Shown here piece after piece: positions 21,500-33,320 of a DNA stretch of 64,000 nt. Position 1 is the first letter of the stretch, and each line of letters opens with the position of its first letter. Made by a program: the position numbers and the translations under genes. The notes under the pieces are model-generated. The model worked only from the letters and a program-made list of their open reading frames with translations, did no database searches and was not told the origin of the DNA. The stretch comes from Asterias rubens. Its lineage: Eukaryota; Echinodermata; Asteroidea; Forcipulatida; Asteriidae. The stretch is from contig NC_047063.1 of the NCBI RefSeq assembly GCF_902459465.1, positions 6,874,343-6,938,342 of the forward strand, given 5' to 3'.

Positions 21500-21700
21500 G
21501 GTTTAAAGGGTCTATGTACTCTTTTTCTAACACAAAACACAATGTCCACAAATTTACATTACACTTCCACAGTTTGAAGATAATGATAATAGAAAGCCTA
21601 CCTTAAAATATTACTTACTGAGGTGCTGTAGTTTTTGAGAAATGAGTAGAACAATGTCACAAAAATAATTTTGAAAAAGTACTCGAATCCTAACAAAATG
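21500..21700. repeat. fragment of a dispersed repeat
   Basis: Contains AAAGGGTCTATGTACTCTTT, CACAATGTCCACAAATTTAC, TTTGAAGATAATGATAATAG and GAGGTGCTGTAGTTTTTGAG. I recall this word order as a common dispersed repeat in echinoderm sequences. No second copy was found in this window, so the call rests on recollection. Confidence 0.4.
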
Positions 21701-22327
21701 AAGATCTTTGACAGTACATGGTTTGAGCCCTGTTCCTTTGAGAAAATCTTGGTTCCAGCCGATTTGCTGCCTCCAACTTGAACAGTATTGCCGCAATATA
21801 GACTACACGCTTCTCCAAGGCTGATTAAAAAGCAAAAAGAAAAAGCAGGACTTGTTATTAATTTGGTAGCCTATAGGTTACGTGCCCAAATCTACATCTA
21901 TTGACAACTCTCAACCTAGGAAACAAGACCGCCCCGAAAAATGTACCCTCAACAAAGGCGCCCCCTGGCAAGCTCGCCCCTAGCATTGTCGACCCCGGCA
22001 AAGTCGCCCCCTGGCTTGGATTAACTGTAAATTATTTCTCAAGTCGCCATGGTCACTGAAGCAAACTTAAAACATTTGTTTTTTTACAATGAAAACTCGG
22101 AAAGATCATGACTGGGAAGTGGTGTGAGTCAAATGGCTTAATACTAAAGGGTTCATGGATGAAAAGCGTTATTTTGCTTACACACATTATTTTCATTCAT
22201 AGATGAAATTGAAAATAAATAATTGTGAATAGGCAGGTGTTGGGAGATGATCTGTTTATATGTTATTTATTGGGGTGACCTTGCCCGAGGATGACATTTT
22301 CGTGGGCAAGTAAGCTAGATTACCATC
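21701..22327. other. no recognisable feature
   Basis: No exon-like or repeat structure seen, apart from a short run of CGCCCC(T/C)GGCAAG-like words at 21930-22015. Confidence 0.4.
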
Positions 22328-22470
22328 ATCCGGATTACTCCTAGAACTATTTCGGTTTCATCTGCTATCGTCTCCAGTAACGGGAGACGATAGCAGACGA
22401 AACCGCAATATGGGAGACGATAGCAGACGAAACCGCAATAGTTCTAGGAGTACATCCGGATATGGAGTGA
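22328..22470. repeat. palindrome with internal duplication
   Basis: CCGGATTACTCCTAGAACTA and TAGTTCTAGGAGTACATCCG are inverted. The inner GGGAGACGATAGCAGACGAA is present twice on one side and once, inverted, on the other. A small foldback element or cruciform-prone site. Confidence 0.85.
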
Positions 22471-23129
22471 TTGTCCACAGTATGTATAGTTTGGCCGGTG
22501 GGGCGAGTTTGCTTGAGGAAACTTTTTTATTTTTTTTTTTATTTTTATGAATGACAGCAATAAATGTTACTGAATTGAATTACCAAAATATGTGATTGTG
22601 AACTGAACAAATTACCATTCCCCTGATCTACATTTGGACCACTATCAGTATCAATTTGCAATTCAACTGCAATTATATTTCATAATAAAAACCGCAATGG
22701 CTCTCGAATATAACAAAAATAACAACGTACTAAAGTAACTATACTCAACTAGGCCAAAGTAACACTAAGTAACAGTAACAGTGGTCCGGTATAAATATGT
22801 GTAGGTCCCTACGTATTTTTCACGCTGTTCCCCAAAATAACAGAGATGGCCCTATGCCTAGTTTGAAATTAAAAACAATTCAAATGAAAATACAAATTTA
22901 AAATGCCCGCTTGCCTAAGTTAAAAGTTTAATAAAGAACGTCAACAAGGTCAACGTGATAGGGGCTTACCTGCCATGCATACACACAGTTGCGCAGAACC
23001 ACATATCCAGTTGTTTTAATCACAACCCAAGCACTCACAACTGTCATCGCTGACTACATACTGAATCTGAAATTCTTCACGAAATTACTGTACGATTCTA
23101 TAGCGACTTGTTAAGTTGTAAGCCCAAAG
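22471..23129. other. no recognisable feature
   Basis: AT-rich non-coding sequence. No supported gene. Confidence 0.4.
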
Positions 23130-23292
23130 TCTCCATGTACTGTCTAGACTTGTGGACAAGTCGTTAAATCGGCCCCACGTGCTGAGATAGTGCTCCCCCG
23201 ACAACACTGCTCTCGCGCGAACTCACTGCTCTCGCGCGAACTGATGGCTCCCCGATTTTGACTCCTCATTAACGACTTGTACAAGTTGTCAT
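23130..23292 (+). mobile_element. MITE with TCGCGCGA core, copy 1
   Basis: Bounded by GACTTGTGGACAAGTCGTTA and TTAACGACTTGTACAAGTTG and containing two CTGCTCTCGCGCGAACT units. An inverted, nearly identical copy lies at 27129-27285. The ends are self-complementary. Confidence 0.85.
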
Positions 23293-23832
23293 CAGTTTGT
23301 GCACAGCCTATGGGCACTTCAGCCGAAATCGTACGGACGCATCTGATTGGTCGATGTCGTTAAATCAATGAATATTCAACATGTATATGCTATCAAACAG
23401 TACACCCTGTATTGGATGGGTTCGGGAAGTCACATGTATATGTATGAATGAACGATCAACAAACCTGTCAGCGTGTATTTATTATGCCTACACACTAGAC
23501 GTAGTGTGTGTATGGTTGTACTTTTGAGTACGGATTTTCATCGGGAACTTTGACGTGCATATTAAATAAATAACTTCGTCTTAACTTGGTCTGACTTGGT
23601 TGATAAACTTGAAGAACAAGATATAGAAGCAGCTGTCAAGTAGCCAGTTTTCTCAAGGCATGCAACATGCAAGAGATCTGCTCACGTCGACGACAGGTCG
23701 CAAGGAAAAAGAAGAAGAAGCCGCCATTTATATGCATCATGCCAACACACACACACTGCACACAGCGTGTATTGATTGATGAAAGGCAATGACACTTTTG
23801 TAAACAAATGATTTGCACCGGCCGAATATTCG
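23293..23832. other. no recognised gene; possible 5' region of the candidate at 23833
   Basis: No supported feature other than short CACACA/ACGTAGTG repeats near 23490-23510. Confidence 0.3.
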
Positions 23833-24868
23833 ATGAAATCAGTAGCCTTGCTCAAGGCAGTGGTGATGGTTGGTGCATACTGTGTTGGCATCATGAAATC
23901 AAAACAGGTGAGCTTGCTGTTAAGTTTCTTAATTAAACTACTAATAAATTTGCGTTGACAAATAATATTGCAAAAATCTACCTCCATGGAGTTACCGGTA
24001 ACTTGGTTTGGGGCTTCTTACTTAAAAGAACAAGTTTTGTTTTGAAGTAAAACTTAACAAAACATGTGTTATTATTCATATAACTCACTGTTCCACCATG
24101 GAGGTAGTTTCTACCTCCATGGTTCCACAAAAAGCACTGTCGTCAGTGGCGGTTGCACCGACACACACAGGTTATTAAAATTGAGCCCCTACTTCTAAAG
24201 TTCTAGTTCTACACAAGGTTACTTGTTTTGCATTGTTGTTGGAACTTTTGTATCTAGAGAGTAGAGTCTCAAGCAATGCAAAAAGTACCAAATTCACTGT
24301 TTTTGTTGTTGTTGGTTTTTATAATTAAACATAATTGTTGTTTTTTTTAGAAACAATAATAAAACATAATAACAAAATGTTTAAAAAATTTAAACACTAA
24401 AACTTAAATAAGATTTGAAATTACATGAGAGTCTTTATTTGTGATGGTGTTGCCTCGAACCTCACTTTAGCCCGTAAGTATTAGGTAGGTTTTATGAGCT
24501 GCATGTTATGCCAGCAAACACGTGAACGTGAAGGTCAAAACATTGTGTTGTTAGGTGACGTCACCACTTTGGGCTTAATTCATGCTCACGTAAGACGTCT
24601 GCACAGAGAGGTACCTGACGTGAAAAATGGTATCTTCATGTGTGATTTTAACAACACAATTTTCTGACATTTACGTTAACTTATTTGCTTGCAATAAGTA
24701 TTAGCCTATCATACTACGGATAGTATTACACAATCAACATAACTTCAGGTCAACATTGTGTGTTTCTTTCTTTTCTCCACAGGGTCACATGGCAGCCTGA
24801 CAGTGCAAGGGAAACACTCCTCGTTTAAGAAGGAAGTTCGTTCCACCCCTACCCCTAAGCTGCTGTAA
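23833..24868 (+). CDS. candidate two-exon small membrane-peptide gene
   Basis: ATG at 23833 starts 25 codons (MKSVALLKAVVMVGAYCVGI...) ending at a strong donor, CAG/GTGAGC (23907/23908). The segment is hydrophobic, like a short membrane anchor. At 24783 a good acceptor (TTTCTTTTCTCCACAG) opens a second segment. Direct joining in phase 0 adds only five codons to a TGA (30-residue product). A different phase would give 27 codons (SHGSLTVQGKHSSFKKEV...) to TAA at 24866, but would need an unseen middle exon. An AATAAA lies near 25025. The product is unknown and the model is tentative. Confidence 0.25.
24470..24645. repeat. diverged fragment of the GGAGGTTTA foldback family
   Basis: Shares ACGTGAACGTGAA, TTGTGTTGTTAGGTGACGTC-like and TTTGGGCTTAATTCATG words with the complete copy at 49240-49478. 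It lies in the intron of the candidate small gene. Confidence 0.55.
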
Positions 24869-25744
24869 AAACTGTGAAAGTTTGATCTCCTGCCTTACTG
24901 CGAGTCATGGGAAAAGTTAGCCGAGATGGATCTGCATTGGAGTGAAGATGTGTACGCAAAAACTGATACAACTCTAGACACTCATTAAATTACTCTGGTG
25001 CCTGATTTATAAAGAAATGTTCATACAAATAAAATAATCTTAATTGCAATCCTCTGTTTAATTGGTAACCAATGAAGCGATCTTAGAAGGAGCATGGCAT
25101 CACAACGGCGATTTAACCTAAATATAACACGAGCAGCCCAGTTCTGCAAACTGTGAAGTCTCTTTTAAAATATGCATGTGGGTTTTCTGTAAGCAGCCCA
25201 TTACAACAATCTAACCGAGAAAGAACATGGCTGCGAATCACATGATGTTATGAATCGTCAGATACATACTTCCTAATCTGTGACACATGAAATCGAACAG
25301 ACTTGCAAAGCTGGAGCCGTTTTCACGAAACGTTAATCTTAGGGTTTGCATGTTACGTTGCAAGGCTGGGACTCAACTCAAGTCGTAAGATTAACACAAG
25401 TTGGAAAGAGTTTGGTGTAAACGAAAGCAGGTCTATTTGATCAGTCATAGACAATTCAATCAAAATATGCACCAAAGTTCTTGACTGATGTGGATGGTGC
25501 ATTCTGAATGGTTCCAAATGTAAGAATGACATTTATACTGTGCAATTACCAACAATTATTTTGCTCATTTTAGTTAAAATTTATTCTTTCCAATCCAAAT
25601 ACTTAAATATCCAAAGCACAGACTGAGAGGGTTTGATAATGTATAAAGGCTAGGCGGTTGTGCAACATAGGTAGAAGACCCATTTAAAATGTTCATTCAA
25701 GTTAGTTTTCCCATATCCACCACTGTTTACATTTCTGTACGGTC
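24869..25744. other. no recognisable feature
   Basis: Non-coding by inspection. A possible polyadenylation signal AATAAAATAATC lies near 25025. Confidence 0.4.
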
Positions 25745-26045
25745 TTCTAGCGGTGTCCACCCGAAGGTCCGTTAGTCCGAAGGTTTGATTGTCCGAACGC
25801 ACAAATTTCCCATAACAGGGGGTTCATTAGTCCCAAAATGAAGTAGGTTTCATTAACCCGTACATTTGATACGATAGTCCGAAGGTTCATTGATCTGAAG
25901 GTTCACTGGTCCAAATAAGGTCCGATAGTCCGAATCAAACCTTATTGTCAATTCGGACTATCGGACTTATTGTCAATTCGGACTATCGGACCTTATTGTC
26001 AATTTGGACTATCGAACATTCAGACTATTGAACCTTCGGCCATCG
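25745..26045. repeat. GTCCGAAGGTT / CGGACTATCGGA phrase repeat
   Basis: Irregular tandem phrases of GTCCGAAGGTTCATTRGTC type, then three copies of TTATTGTCAATTCGGACTAT. The two halves are partly inverted (TAGTCCGA / TCGGACTA). A low-complexity repeat without coding meaning. Confidence 0.85.
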
Positions 26046-27128
26046 AGCTGTAACCCTTCTAGCACTCGCCTAGTTTGTAAATTGTTTAAAGTGTTTTGTA
26101 ATGAACAGGTTTTGCAAAAGTCAACTACTCACTATGTTTATATAGCAACCTGGAAGTGCAAGGGAAACACTCCACATTTTCTTTATTTACAGTTTCTACC
26201 ATCAATATCCATTAGTCTGAAGGTATTTTCATTGTTTATTGCTCAATTTAATTTATTTCAACCACTGGTTTGCATTTGTTGATCGATTTATCAATAAATT
26301 TGTTTCTTGTTTTTTGTTTGAGGCAAACTACAATTTGAGTCACTGTTCCTTTTTTGCATTTCACGGTGTCTTTACCCTATTTGAGCCTTATATTAATTGT
26401 TATGATTGCTTGGAAGTGAGAAGTATTTTTCGTGGTTACAGTTGCTTAAAACAAAACAAAAGTACAGCTGCTATATGAAACCTTGTCTTGCAATATCTTG
26501 GGCAAGTAGAGTGTATGTCGATGATTAGCTATAATACCTTTAAAATACATCGACATCTGAAAAGAGTTACTGAAATTTTCCGGAATCCCTGCGATCCGCA
26601 CACGACTGCCCTGTGAAACTTGTCCACAAGACTCACATATCAAACTTCCACATGTCGACCATGATTTTCAAAATCACTTTTTAGATGAAAACTTAAAATA
26701 AAAAAACATTTGTCAGTAAACAAATAATGAATTTTGGGACTGGTAGTATTAATACAAACTATATTTTATGTTGCAACTTGTCCAGTGTACACAGTCCGAG
26801 CAGAACACATCGGGTTAAAGGATTGCATTGGACCATTACCATTGACCGTGGGCATTATTTATTTGCATGAGGCAGCTCACGGATATTAAACAGATAAATA
26901 GTAATGCATTTGAAGATGACTTTGTAAAGTTAGGCCCTAATCAACTAATAAAGCAGTTAAATCAAAATAAAAAAGATTCACAGATGCCCTCCGGTTCAAG
27001 CTTTACAGTATTAGAAACTATTACTACCCTCTTATAAAAATGGACTCGTCTGCACGATTGTCTCCGCGGCAACAGTGAAGGTATACCGCGTTTGTACTTG
27101 AATACATGAATACATGAATACGTACCGC
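26046..27128. other. no recognisable feature
   Basis: Short ORFs at 26004-26643 lack family features. The phrase GTGCAAGGGAAACACTCC at about 26155 repeats one at 24804, so both may be remnants of one dispersed repeat. Confidence 0.4.
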
Positions 27129-27285
27129 TGACAACTTGTACAAGTCGTTAATGAGGAGTCAAAATCGGGGAGCCATCAGTTCGCGCGAGAGCAGTGAGTT
27201 CGCGCGAGAGCAGTGTTGTCGGGGGAGCACTATCTCAGCACGTGGGGCCGATTTAACGACTTGTCCACAAGTCTATGTACTGTCA
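27129..27285 (-). mobile_element. MITE with TCGCGCGA core, copy 2 (inverted)
   Basis: Reverse complement of 23130-23292 (GACAACTTGTACAAGTCGTT ... GACTTGTCCACAAGTC), with two AGTTCGCGCGAGAGCAGTG units. Confidence 0.85.
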
Positions 27286-27576
27286 GGCGACATTTTATAA
27301 AGTAACTTGCCAACCAGAAACTGCGCATGCGCTGGTTTCGCCCCAATGTTTGTAAACAAAAGAAAGGTCTATAGCGCATCGCAGGGCACACACCAGTTGC
27401 GATAACGTAACCCTCCTGCCGACGGCGGAGCCAGAGGCGACTTTTTTTTTTCCAGGATGGTAAAGGCCAAGATTTGCATACCTCGCTCTCATTGGCTGAG
27501 TCTTGCTTATGAATTATTCATTGAAAAGTTGTTGCATACAAGCTTACGCGCGTGTGTTTTGTACACTGTATGTACA

Positions 27577-28420
27577 TAATAGTATGCTCGACTCTAACAC
27601 ACTATGTCTGATCTACGTGAATGTACAGTACACGAGTCACTGTTTTGCTGAGCATTCTTGAAAAAAAATACCGAGGCTTAAAGAAGCCATGTGCCTTATA
27701 TCATTTTCTAATATTTTTAGAGATTTTTATTTTGTAACCCTGGTATCAATACTATTATTAATATAAAAATTTAAATATCAGCTCGTTGATTCAATTATCA
27801 CTGTTTATTTATACGCTTTATTATAAATATTAAGAAAAAAACATATGACAATTTTTTATAAAAATCAGATTTGGAAGCCAGTAATTATTCACACTTTTTA
27901 TATATTTTTTATTTTTTTTATTTTTTGCAAGTTACCATGGTAATTTAAAAAAAAAAAAAAAAATATTTTTAATAAAATGAAGGCAACTGCTGGCTATACA
28001 GTCATACATAGAGTCTCAAAGAACACTTGTCACTGCAGATGTTTCTTCCATGTATGGCTTCACCGGGAAATCATACTTTCTCGTTTGCCGTGAAAACAGG
28101 AAAAACTCAAAACAAATGGGGCCAGTTGAAGTCATTGAAGATCGGTGTGTGGTGTGAACATTTCAATGTCCATCAAGTTTTAATACATGTTTGCATACTT
28201 CATATTAACAAATGAAGATAATTAGGGCATCGGTTGATATAATGGCATCATTATTTTTTTCCAAATTCAAAGAAAAAGGCATAATAGCGTGAAAACTGGT
28301 AAGCAGAGGATACACCACACACACTCGTGTACTGTACATTCACGTACACATGCATGACATCGCACACTCAAAAAGAAGTTTGTCTTATGTCCTTTTGCTT
28401 CTCTTGTTTGTATGTATTAC
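27577..28420. other. left-arm-specific AT-rich insertion
   Basis: The right arm reads without interruption from TGTACATAAT into TACGGAGCCCC where the left arm has these ~840 bp. AT-rich with poly-A/T runs. No gene recognised. Confidence 0.5.
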
Positions 28421-29924
28421 TACGGAGCCCCTAAGGGGACATACTTTTTTTTTTTCTTTTTTCGTTCCCTCGAAATAATATTTCGTTCCCTCGAAATATT
28501 AATTCGAGGGAACAAATTAATATTTCGTTCCCTCGAAATAATATTTCGTTCCCTCGAATTAATATTTCGTCCCCTCGAATTAATATTTCGTTCCCTCGAA
28601 ATAATATTTCGTTCCCTCGAAATAATATTTCGTTCCCTCGAAATAATATTTCGTTCCCTCGAAATAATATTTCGTTCCCTCGTGCACGTGACGTCCCTCG
28701 TGTACGTGCATTGTCATTCGTGTGTGCAGACTACTGAGTACTGGCCGGATCATTGCAGTGACTGCAGGTATTACATTGTTTTATTATTGTTTGGTAGGCT
28801 CAAATGATTGACAAAAACGAATTATGTATGATTGTGGAATAATTTTCTTATGGGTATTGTTGATGAATTAAGATAGTTAAACTTTCCGCCTTCGTGGCCC
28901 GTCTTCATGACCACCAAATGTTACACATGCAGTTTCACAACTTACTTTAGCCTATTATTAAGAACACTGTGGTAATTGGGTATAAATATGCGACACAAAA
29001 TACTCTTAGGATGGTGTGGGCCGACCGGAGTTTAACCACTACTTATAGGGCGCTGTTTGGGATTATTTCGATGTTTGTGCCTTTGGGAAATATGGTGGGG
29101 GGGGGGCAAAGACAGTAACTTGTTGGCAATGTATATCTCCTCCATGTATCAAATGTTTTGATGTAAAAAACTCAGTTTGTTGTTGTTTTTCCCCCCTGTT
29201 TTCGCTCCGGAAGGGCGCCATCAACCATCAGTGCATACATTTAGTGTGTACATGTACTATACTTGTAGATTTGTTTGTCATTTTTAGGAAACAAGTTGGC
29301 ATACTTCACAAAAATGCTTTGAAGGTAACATTAACGGTTTCCTGACATTAACGTTTTTCTATTTTATGCACTGTTCAACATGTGTCTGATATGGTTGTTA
29401 CTTGATGAATAGTGACTGGTGTCCATTTTACTCTTGCCTGCAGGTACTCAGTGTGGTTACATGTAGGCTACATGTCATTAATCTACTTTTAAGATAATCT
29501 GGATAGAATTCGATTCGTAAGTATTTCATAGTTGTATTGCAATTTTATCTGAAATGTTTATAAAAGGTAAATATCACTTGATTGCTACAGTTCACGCGAA
29601 TGCAACTGAAACCGTTGTTTTCTAGAGCTTGTAAACACTGAATTTGAGAAAATTTCTAAAGATTTCTTGTTCTCAGAAAGCCTACTTTGAACAATGAATT
29701 AGATGATTGCAATGTCAAAAGGTACCCATTCAGAAACAGGACAAGAAATTCTCTCATGTACAAATAATTTCCATCAAAGCGTTTTGTAAACATTTCAGTC
29801 CGTTCTAGAGGGCAACCGCGGTTGTTTTTTATCAAACTTCTTTTGTTCTTTTATTCCATTAGAGTCTGCGCCGTAGGTTTACCCATAATGGATCAGGATG
29901 AAATGGATGTGGCGATTAAAGTTT
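28421..29924 (+). repeat. left ~1.5 kb terminal inverted repeat
   Basis: Starts TACGGAGCCCCTAAGGGGAC, then a block of CGTTCCCTCGAAATAATATT repeats, then ~1.2 kb of unique sequence ending within codons shared by both genes (GGATCAGGATGAAATGGAT, GCGATTAAAGTTT). It pairs with 34811-36455. The right copy has about 75 extra bp and more of the CGTTCCCTCG repeats, so the arms have diverged slightly. Confidence 0.9.
28463..28682 (+). repeat. subterminal CGTTCCCTCGAAATAATATT repeats (left)
   Basis: About ten copies of a 20-22 bp motif, with one inverted copy (AATTCGAGGGAACAAATTAA). Because TTCGAGGGAACGAA and its complement alternate, the block can form hairpins. The long Phe-Arg-Ser-Leu-Glu ORF is an artefact. 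Confidence 0.9.
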
Positions 29925-31011
29925 CAATCAGGGAACAACCAGACTCATCGCCTCGTTCACCAACACCCCCTCCGCCTTATTCACCACATTTATCAAACCA
30001 AACTTCAGAGACTGGTGCAAACCTCATAACACTCCATCGGTCACGAATTCAACCAGAACTTCTTGCTGTATTCATGGACCCAAACATACTGCATGCACCA
30101 ATCAAAGTTCAATTTGTCGATGAGAAAGGTGCGGATGCTCGAGGACTGTCACGTGAGGCCTATTCAGCGTTTTGGAGGGATTTTTTTTTAACAGCATCTT
30201 GCGGGGAAAATGAAAGAGTGCCTGCAATATTTCCCGACTATGGTCAAGACGAGTGGGAAGCAGTCGGACGAATATTGTTGAAAGGCTACCAGGATACTGG
30301 AGTATTTCCACTTCAGCTGTCATACGCATTTTCTGTAGGTCTCATCAATGGGGTCTCAACAGTGACACCAGACATCCTCTTACAGTCGCTGAGGAAATAT
30401 CTTTGCAACACAGATACACAAATACTTGACAAGGCTCTTCTCGGGGAGCGACTAGATGAAGAAGACAAAGAGGATTTCTAACACGTACTGTCTAGAGTGA
30501 AATGCCACGCAATCCCCAGTGATGATGAATTGAGACACATCATGATAAGCATTGCTCATAAAGAACTCATCCAGGAGCCAAAATAATATGCTCTTGATTG
30601 CATGGCAAGTACTGCCAGACAGGGTCTACAAGCTGTTCTTCCAAATGTTGCAGCCATAAAGGAAATGTATGAAAGTAAAACTCCTACTGCATGCAAGGTC
30701 ATCAAACTGATACATGCAAATCCAGTAAACCAAGATCAGTCTGCATCTCTGTCATACCTGAAAGAGTTCATAAAGGGATTGGATCAAGCAATGCTCAAGA
30801 AATTCCTAAGGTACGTGACATCTGCTGAAATGATCTGCATCCAACAAATTGAAGTGTCCTTCAACCAACAGCGAGGTCTTGGGAGGGCACCACAGGTGCA
30901 TACATGTGGCCCTTGCTTGAACTCCCTTCTACATACACTTCTTATCCAGATCTACGAAGTGAATTTATGGCTATCCTGGACAGCAATTACCTACAAATGG
31001 ACATTGTGTAA
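29822..31011 (+). pseudogene. decayed HECT-type E3 ubiquitin ligase gene
   Basis: The frame opens at 29822 (or the Met at 29888) with residues identical to the transposase N-terminus because both lie in the inverted repeat, then departs at about 29925. A Pro/Ser linker (SPTPPPPYSPH) precedes the HECT fold: PIKVQFVDEKGADARGLSRE, WRDFF, DEWEAVGRILLKGYQ and PLQLSYAFSVGLING. The frame is cut by in-frame TAA stops at 30479 and 30584. It continues to the catalytic-Cys motif APQVHTCGPC (Cys codon 30905-30907), then a one-base loss between 30908 and 30925 shifts the C-terminal ELPSTYTSYPDLRSEF to another frame ending at 31009-31011. HECT ligases transfer ubiquitin via that Cys. Here a full-length product is not possible without readthrough. 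Confidence 0.8.
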
Positions 31012-31129
31012 AATGGTTAACCATTTGAGAACCCTGTTTTCATCCATGTACTTGCCAAGATAGTCTGTGGTTTATGTGGGGTGCGGTTGTATGGATTATG
31101 AGTTGCCAGCTCACACTTAAATCAAGGGA

Positions 31130-31545
31130 GTATCAGGGTTCGAAGTAAGAACCAATAAAATTTTACATTTATGTTTTATGAAGTCGGTTAAACCAAGACT
31201 TCTTATTCTCACGTTTTTGTACCTTAAAGCTATTTCACAGGATTGAGAAAATCAGACAACAGAATTGTTAACTGAGATAAATATTTCAGTTGGAAGTTTG
31301 CTGGGGGTTTTTATATTTGTTTATTTGTTTATTTTTAATTGGGGGGGGGGGTTCTCAAGAGAAATCAAGAGAGTATTAGGGTTCGAAGTAAGAACCCATA
31401 AAATTTTACATTTATGTTTTATGAAGTCGGTTAAACCAAGACTTCTTATTCTCACGTTTTTGTACCTTAAAGCTGTTTCACAGGATTGAGAAAATCAGAC
31501 AACAGAATTGTTAACTGAGAGAAACATTTCAGTTGGAAGTTTTGT
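31130..31545 (+). repeat. direct duplication, two ~165 bp copies
   Basis: Both copies contain AGGGTTCGAAGTAAGAACC, TTATGAAGTCGGTTAAACCA and CAGGATTGAGAAAATCAGAC, and end in TTCAGTTGGAAGTTT. They are separated by a G-run at 31343-31352. The differences are few. Confidence 0.9.
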
Positions 31546-32204
31546 TTTGTTGTTGTTTTGTAATTTCTAACTTGTTAGAGGTTTCTTGACCATCTGTGTG
31601 AGCCAGTTTTTGTCATATATGAAGCCAAATTTGCTTTGTGTTTAAAAGTTGAAACGTTGCCTAATCTTTTAAAAGTTTTATTAAGGCTTTTGTTTGAAAG
31701 TTTATCACGTTTTTTTACCAAGAAAGATTTAAATGGTTGAAATATTCGGGCGTGTATTGAGCAAAGAAATAGTTTTGTTGAATGCAAACTGGTAGTTTTG
31801 TACACTCATTCAGTGTCATTTTGTTCGGTTGGCACAAAAAAGTTTGGTAATTGCTATGTTTCAAAACTAACTTGGTAGAATATTGTATTTTGAAGTGTTA
31901 ATTATGTATTTACAGTTACCCTTTAAGTACTTGGTAAACACTATCTTACCATCATTTTGTAAACAATTCCTAGGCCTACTGTTCCTTGTAAAGGTTTATC
32001 TGTGTGAAACTTAACATTTTTAGAGATACATGTAAACATCAGTGTGATATGTTTAGCTTACCTTTACAAGAATGTTGATAAGACATATACTGCTTGATTC
32101 GTAACACTGAATATCATAGGACACAGTTCGATATTAGAAGTATCAAGTAATAAAGGAAAAGGGGATTGGACTGGGCAAACGTTAATTCTATACTTGGGTG
32201 AACC

Positions 32205-32325
32205 AAAAAGAAATTACCAGAACGTGATTTGAACCTGTGACCTCCGAATCAACGAGCCAGCGCTCTACCTCCGTTAATCCGGAGGTCGCAGGTTCAAATG
32301 ACATTCTAGTCAATTTTTATTGTTT
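32205..32325. repeat. tRNA-like inverted pair (SINE fragments)
   Basis: Head-to-head pieces GATTTGAACCTGTGACCTCC and GGAGGTCGCAGGTTCAAAT form a hairpin. Each carries a T-arm/B-box-like GGTTCAAAT. Ends in ATTCTAGTCAATTTTTATTG, as in the SINE at 38778. Confidence 0.7.
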
Positions 32326-33320
32326 CATCCCAAAATAAGATTTCAGTAGGAAAAGATTACAAAGCGATGGCAAAAGATAGCCTTGAGACACTGTACTTTT
32401 GTTGCTTCTTTTACTTTTATGTTGATCACAACTGTTTATGTAATATTATGTTTGACAAGTTTCTACATTTTGGGGGTCATGTAGGTTTTTAAGATTGGCT
32501 GCATGCATTCATTCGTGGAAGAGAATTTAGTTCATTGATGAAAGGCATAATCACTGATGTTTGCAAAAACAGGTTTGGTAACCGGAGCGTTCACTTCATT
32601 TGTGCAAACAGGTTTGACTACGTCTTGAACAGTATTGACCATTATGTTGTTAACAGGTGATGCAATGTAGGCAAATAGGCTATAAAAAACACCTTTAACA
32701 ACAACAATAATTTAAACCCTGTTTTTGCACAACTTTCCTAATGGTGTAGTATCAATTTGCGGGATTAAAACATTCAGTTCATCTTAAACTTTATTTAAAT
32801 TATTGTGCATGTTTATTTCTTCTCAAGTTGTCCAACTAACATCTTTCAATGCGGCTCACTACTACGCAGCACACAGGATATTTTATGGCTGGAGTCACAC
32901 CCACACAATGGCGAGCAAAAGTACAATTTGTTGACAGCATCAATGACTTCAAACATATTTTTAAAAATATCTCAATGTTTGAAACATATTTGGAACATTT
33001 GGATGTTTGTTGATATACTCAGCGATATCAGTATTTATAAATAAGTGACACACGAAAAAAATGTTTGTTAAAGTTTTGAGACATCTCGAAATGACCGGTG
33101 GATGAGATATCTAAATAAAAAACAACAACAACAACAACAATAATAATTGAGACTATATCTAAATGTTATAACGATAGCTTTATATACAACAACATACTCA
33201 ATAGCTGTCAGTTGTTTCAAATACAAACACATTGCAAATGATGGAAAAATCCTGCTACTTCAGCTCGCCAAATAATCCTACATTGCAATGATTAAGTATT
33301 CCTATTTTTGTTTCTCTGAT

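Larger units (their letters stand above)
31012..33320. other. central non-coding part of the composite element
   Basis: Holds a direct ~165-bp duplication (31130-31298 and 31370-31545), a tRNA-like hairpin (32205-32325), and AT-rich sequence with no recognised gene. Confidence 0.6.

Noticed and set aside
28412..28807. 131-codon ORF of repeating Phe-Arg-Ser-Leu-Glu
   Set aside because: Simple translation of the CGTTCCCTCGAAATAATATT repeats; the mirror ORF at 36006-36533 is the same artefact.
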